Assembly (NCBI GenBank): GCA_008477525.1 | Contig: SPDT01000006.1 | Coordinates: forward strand, 399,501-463,500 | Direction: 5' to 3' | Origin: Hypomyces perniciosus | Lineage: Eukaryota > Ascomycota > Sordariomycetes > Hypocreales > Hypocreaceae | DNA: 64,000 nt | In this document: positions 59,929-64,000 of the stretch, one piece after another | Layout of the letters: each line of letters starts with the position of its first letter | How positions within the stretch are numbered: position 1 is the stretch's first letter | Notes under the pieces: generated by a model | Database searches by the model: none | The model's input: the letters and a program-made list of their open reading frames with translations, nothing else | What the model was told of the DNA's origin: nothing | Translations under genes and position numbers: made by a program

Positions 59929-60336
59929 TTTGTCGAGGGGGAATTAGCACTCCAAAACACACACACAACACATACATACACCCACACACAATAACTGGTA
60001 TCGAGCGCGGGAACCGCGCTCCTGACAGAACCACGAAGCGGCGATTGAGTAATATAGGGGCTAAAAAAAATACTGCGGATCATTTAATCATGATGCCGGC
60101 AGCCAAAAGCAACCAACGGTTACCTTCATACGCCTCAGCGACTGTATTCTCACAGGTAGGGTTATATGTTGAAGGGGGAAGAAGGTTGTTGTTTATTAAA
60201 CTAGGTCTATCTGTATGTCTTTATACTCCCGTGCTTTCCTAATCCAGTAGCTGCTTAAATAAGCAGCCAACCTTTCTCGGGTAAGCTAACAAGAAAAAAT
60301 GCTGGTGCGTTGGGCATGTCAGTTACCCCCGACAAA
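59929..60336 (-). repeat. Solo Gypsy-C LTR with TSD CTAT, best-preserved copy
   Basis: 408 bp with termini TTTGTCGAGGGGG and CCCCCGACAAA, flanked by CTAT (59925-59928) and CTAT (60337-60340). It retains CpG-rich blocks (GAGCGCGGGAACCGCGCTCC, ACGAAGCGGCGATTGAG) lost in the other copies, so it is the youngest or least RIP-affected member. The 65-codon open stretch inside it is not a gene. Confidence 0.92.
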
Positions 60337-60340
60337 CTAT

Positions 60341-62359
60341 TTATAACTACTAGTTAAAATAATAATTACTTTAAGCTATATTTACTATAAAAATCTTATA
60401 TTAATACTTAACTTTAAAGTAAATAAATAGCGCTTTTATATTAAAGATATTTATAACTTTTTATATTACCTTTCCTATAAAAGATAAATATTAAACTTTA
60501 CTTTAAAGGCAATACTTTATATAATAATAAAAGGATTAGCGATTATTAAAGCAGTTTAAGTTATAATTATAGTATTTATAAATACTTTTAAAGGTACCCC
60601 TGCCTTTAATTAAATAATACTTTAAACTTTTACTATTTTTAATAGACTATAAAACTTCCAGCACTTTATTAAAGGATAATAAATTCTTATAAAATTAATC
60701 AATTTCTTTAAATATTAATATATTTATATTTTTAATAAATGCAAATACCTCTATTACTTTAACTTTTTCAGATATAATGATAAACGCTAAGCGCAGTAAT
60801 TCTTTAATTTATAAGCCTATATAGTTAAAAAAGCCAGATTTCTTTATTTATTTAGCTTTTATATAATCCTATATATAAAATAACCTAAAGCTAATAAATA
60901 TAGCTATTTAAGCCTATTCTAAATCTAGTAAACGCTTTATAGACTTATTAACATTAAATTAAATTAACTAGCAGGACCTTTAAGCGGGATCCCCATCTCT
61001 TTTAGCCTTAAAAAGTATAAAATAATTAACTTAAAGGGATTTAAATTTCTACTTTAAGATTAATACTAATACCTATACCTTAAATATTTAATTAAAAGCT
61101 ATATAAATATCATTTAAATTTTATATTAATTTTTAATAGTAAATAAATTTATTATTATAAATTTTAAGATAAATATTAAAGATATTCTGCTTTTTTTAAT
61201 TAAGTATTATTTAATTAAATTAAATTAAAATTAATAGGCTCTTTTTAAAATAATTTATAAAAGGAATATAATAAAGATTAATAGTTAATGCTTAAATTAA
61301 TTTAAAAGTACTAGTAAATAACTTTATAAAAGAGAATAAATTAATCTATTATAATAATAGTTTTTTTTAATAATTAATTGCCTTCCTACCTTTAAGTATT
61401 TAAAAAAGATTTTAATAATAGCAGCTAATACTTAAAATACAATTTCTTATACTAATAATACCTATACCCTTAACTATACAGCTAAGCTAATTACAGTAAA
61501 AGAAAAAAAAAGTATTTTCTTTTACTCTATAAATAGTATTAATAATAAAAAAATAAAATAATATTATTAGCTTAGCAATATAAACAGTATCCTTTATAAA
61601 AATAGGAATAGGACTAGCAATTAAAAATAAATTAATGCATTTTTTAGTAATATTATAACTTATAAGACCCCTATTAACTATACTAGCTATTACGAATAAT
61701 ATTAAAACCTTAAATGCAAAATTAATTTCTTTTAAAGAAAATAATAGCTTTTTCAATCTATTAAAAAATAACTAAGACTTAAAAAATAAAAGAGTTTTAA
61801 AAGTTACTACTAAACCTAACCAGCAAATAACTAAAAATAATAAAAAGGCTTTTTTAAAATTAAATAAAAAAAAGTAAACTATAACAGCAGCCTTTACAGC
61901 AGTAATAAAGAAAACTATACTTTTAATATTCCTAAATCTAATAAATTATAGCCTTAAATATATACTGCAGCTTAACTTTACTTAAATTAATAAACAACTT
62001 AGCTTAAAATAAAATCTAAAAATAAGTCTATATACCTATACAAATAACAGGATAATTAATATATAATAAGCAAATAGCAGCTTAAAATGCCTAGCAATAC
62101 AGAAATTAATAAAAGGGGACTATTTAATTATAATAATTTTAATAAAAGGGGAAGAATTTAATATAAATTAAACAGGAATTAATAATATAAATAATAGTAG
62201 TTTTGCTTTTAATTTTCTTTCCCTTTGTCTTTTAATAATACTCTTTTTACTATTTTCCTATATTATTTACATTTTTCTTAAATATTACTATACTAATATT
62301 AAAAGGATTTAATAAAAAAAGTATTTTATTAAGATTTACTACCTTTATTCGCAAATACT
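60341..62359. other. Gypsy-C1 3' internal region, nothing assigned
   Basis: AT-rich with stops in all frames. An 89-codon open stretch at 61487-61756 (minus) is a low-complexity Ile/Phe/Tyr-rich chance ORF. A short plus-strand piece near 62085-62160 (LAIQKLIKGDYLIIIILIKG) faintly recalls LINE ORF1 but is too short to call. Confidence 0.45.
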
Positions 62360-62776
62360 TATAGGGAAGGTTTTATTAAAGGTAATTAATATACTTAACA
62401 CACCTGCATTTTTCCTTTTAACTTACCCGAAAACAGTTAGCCGCTTATTTAAACAGCTATTAAATTAAAAAAGTACAGGAGTATAAAGATATATAGATAG
62501 ACCTAGTTTAATAAAGCGTAACCTTCTTCCCCCTTTAATATATAACCCTACCTATAAAAATATAGCCGCTAAGGTATATAAAGGTAATTATTAATTGCTT
62601 TTAGCTGCTGGTATTATAATTAAATAATCTGCAGTATCTTTTAATCCCTATATTACTTAATCGCCGCTTTATGGTTCTGTCAGGAGCGCGGTTCCCGCGC
62701 TCAATACCAGTCATTGTATATAGGTGTATATATATATTATATATATAGTTTAGAGTGCCAATTCCCCCTCGACAAA
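62360..62776 (+). repeat. Gypsy-C1 polypurine tract and 3' LTR
   Basis: ATAGGGAAGG at 62361-62370 precedes the LTR (62372-62776, 405 bp). The first half is strongly RIP-affected (TTTATTAAAGGTAATTAAT). The second half keeps GGAGCGCGGTTCCCGCGCTC and the unmutated end CCCCCTCGACAAA. Confidence 0.88.
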
Positions 62777-64000
62777 CTAGTATAAAAGCTTTTATTTATC
62801 TGTAAAGTAATAGTAGTTAAAATAATCTATTATAACCTAAATCTTTATATTGATATAAGCCAGATAATATCTTTATATTTAAAAAGCTTTTATAATAATA
62901 AGAAATTTAGTATTAACGGTATAATAATATAATTTAAAATTACTTAACTTTTTTAATATATATACTATAAAGTATTAATTATTTTATTAATATTAAGCTA
63001 ATACTACTTTAATTATATAATTGAATATATTTATTTTTGTATAAATTGGCGCTTTTAAATTATAATAGATTAAAATAGGTTTCTTTAAAAACTGTCTTTT
63101 AAGCTGTTAAAAAGCTTTAAAAGCATTAAGCTTTAACTGTAAAGAATTTTCTTGCTTTTTATAAATAAGGTCTATTAAAGGTACTATAATTTTACTGTAA
63201 TTCTTAATAAAGAGATAGTAAAACCCTATAAATCCTAGAAATATAAGGATATTATAGATACTTTTAGGTACTAGCTATTAGTAATAGCTTCAATGTATAA
63301 TTATTTTATTTTAATTCTATTAAATATAATAATATATTTAAAGAAAGGCATTAAAGTAATATAAAAAATATATTTATTAATATTAATATATAGCTTTATA
63401 TTTTATAACTGGTTAAAAACTTAGTAAATATACTCTATATAGTCTTTAATGGTTTAGCTATAACTTAATATATTCTTAAAATATATAATATAAATAACAT
63501 TACTTACATTTTATAGTATATTATTAATATATTACTGAAAAGTTATAAGGGAATTTATAAAGCTAAATAGTATAATATTATATTTAAAGTATTTATATTA
63601 ACAGTAAAATATTATCTTTTATTTTTTTATAAATATATATTTAATAATATATATTTTTCAATTAAATTTAATTAAAATCTTAATATATGAAAGTCTATTA
63701 AAACTTTTGAAGATTAATAGTAAAAGAATATAGTTTTTGCAAGTTATTTTATTTAAAGTATAGAAATCGATATATATTTATAGTTTACTGCTTTTCTTTA
63801 ATATAAAGATTATAAAGGCACTTGCAAAATTAATAGACTATTAAATTTATATATTTTATAATATTTCTTTTTAAATATTTACAGAAAACCTTTAGCTTTT
63901 GAGGTATTAAGTTATAAATAAGACTTTATAGAGGTATTTCTGTATTTTTTAATTTAATAGTATACTGTTAATTTATTAATATATTAACAGTTTTCTTTAT
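62777..64000 (-). pseudogene. Gypsy-D4 RNase H and reverse transcriptase part, cut by window edge
   Basis: Reversed counterpart of Gypsy-D1 from about 20085 back to about 18860. For example, the reverse complement of 63050-63200 matches D1 19700-19800, and of about 63790-63850 the AGGTGCCCCTATAATC block of RT. Heavily RIP-affected. Continues beyond the right edge. Confidence 0.82.

Larger units (their letters stand above)
43476..62776 (+). mobile_element. Gypsy-C1, very long LTR retrotransposon with nested insertions
   Basis: 5' LTR 43476-43879 and 3' LTR 62372-62776 in the same orientation. Target duplication CTAG is at 43472-43475 and 62777-62780. The internal part holds gag, RT, RNase H and integrase in Gypsy order on the plus strand. 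Subtracting Gypsy-E (44488-51191 plus TSD) and the solo LTR (59929-60336) leaves an internal region of about 11.4 kb. About 3.6 kb of that lies 3' of integrase with no recognised coding content. Confidence 0.86.
40287..64000 (-). mobile_element. Gypsy-D4, minus strand, interrupted by Gypsy-C1 and cut by right edge
   Basis: The 3' LTR at 40287-40548, then internal sequence reversed relative to D1 (40549-43475), continues after Gypsy-C1 at 62777-64000. The join is exact: CCTTTACCTGCTAG on the left and CTAGTATAAAAGC on the right rebuild the D1 sequence around 20087. The left target duplication in D3 would be GTATA (40282-40286). Confidence 0.9.

Noticed and set aside
60045..60242. 65-codon plus ORF
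   Set aside because: Lies wholly inside a solo Gypsy-C LTR.
61487..61756. 89-codon minus-strand ORF with membrane-like composition
   Set aside because: Ile/Phe/Tyr richness is what AT-saturated sequence encodes by chance; no homologous reading in context.
1..64000. tRNA or rRNA genes, CRISPR arrays, bacterial promoters or terminators
   Set aside because: None visible; sequence type is fungal. The tRNA-like segments seen are a primer-binding site and a possible SINE box.

Overview
The window looks like a RIP-eroded, AT-rich block from a filamentous ascomycete (Pezizomycotina). Most of it is nested LTR retrotransposons whose reading frames survive only as translations full of TAA/TAG stops. 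The substitutions are the C-to-T/G-to-A kind left by repeat-induced point mutation: YxDD reads as YxNN, the protease DTG as NTR, zinc-knuckle Cys/His as Tyr, and Gln/Trp codons as stops. GT-AG intron structure, Tad-type LINE, Copia and chromodomain Gypsy elements and small secreted proteins all fit a fungus. A plant-associated lineage is only an inference from the effector-like genes. In-window family names: Copia-A (LTR about 580 bp without its SINE), Gypsy-B (LTR 225 bp), Gypsy-C (LTR about 404 bp), Gypsy-D (LTR 262 bp, chromodomain), Gypsy-E (LTR 172 bp).

Left block (1-24172) is one chain of insertions within insertions. Copia-A1 (minus, runs off the left edge, 5' LTR 5072-5928 carrying a SINE) sits in Gypsy-B1 (plus, 5929-9048). 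B1 sits in Gypsy-B2 (minus, 9049-13929, itself hit by a solo Gypsy-C LTR). B2 sits in Gypsy-D2 (plus, 13930-15207). D2 sits in Copia-A2 (plus, 15208-16768 and 23899-24172), whose 3' LTR is split by a full-length Gypsy-D1 (16769-23898). From 24173 to about 26580 is older degraded retroelement-like sequence with another solo Gypsy-C LTR and a roughly 220-bp tandem duplication.

Central island (about 26600-37240) is less eroded. It holds two intact genes for small secreted proteins: a two-exon 111-residue protein (31785-32196, minus) and a single-exon 238-residue cysteine-containing protein with an internally duplicated domain (35344-36060, minus). Around them lie broken host genes: a GT8 glycosyltransferase (29860-30530), the ketoreductase region of a reducing polyketide synthase (about 32810-33410), a small ORF with one premature stop (34251-34505), and two unassigned relics. 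Solo or partial Copia-A LTRs and SINE-like insertions are scattered among them.

Right block (37241-64000): a Tad-like LINE reverse transcriptase (37241-38863) is interrupted by Gypsy-D3 (plus). D3 is interrupted by Gypsy-D4 (minus), and D4 by a very long Gypsy-C1 (43476-62776, TSD CTAG). The gag of C1 is interrupted by a complete Gypsy-E (44488-51191, TSD GTTTT), and its 3' part by a younger-looking solo Gypsy-C LTR (59929-60336).

Functionally only the two secreted-protein genes look capable of making a product. The LTR and domain calls rest on paired boundaries, target-site duplications and recognisable motifs read by eye; no database search was possible.
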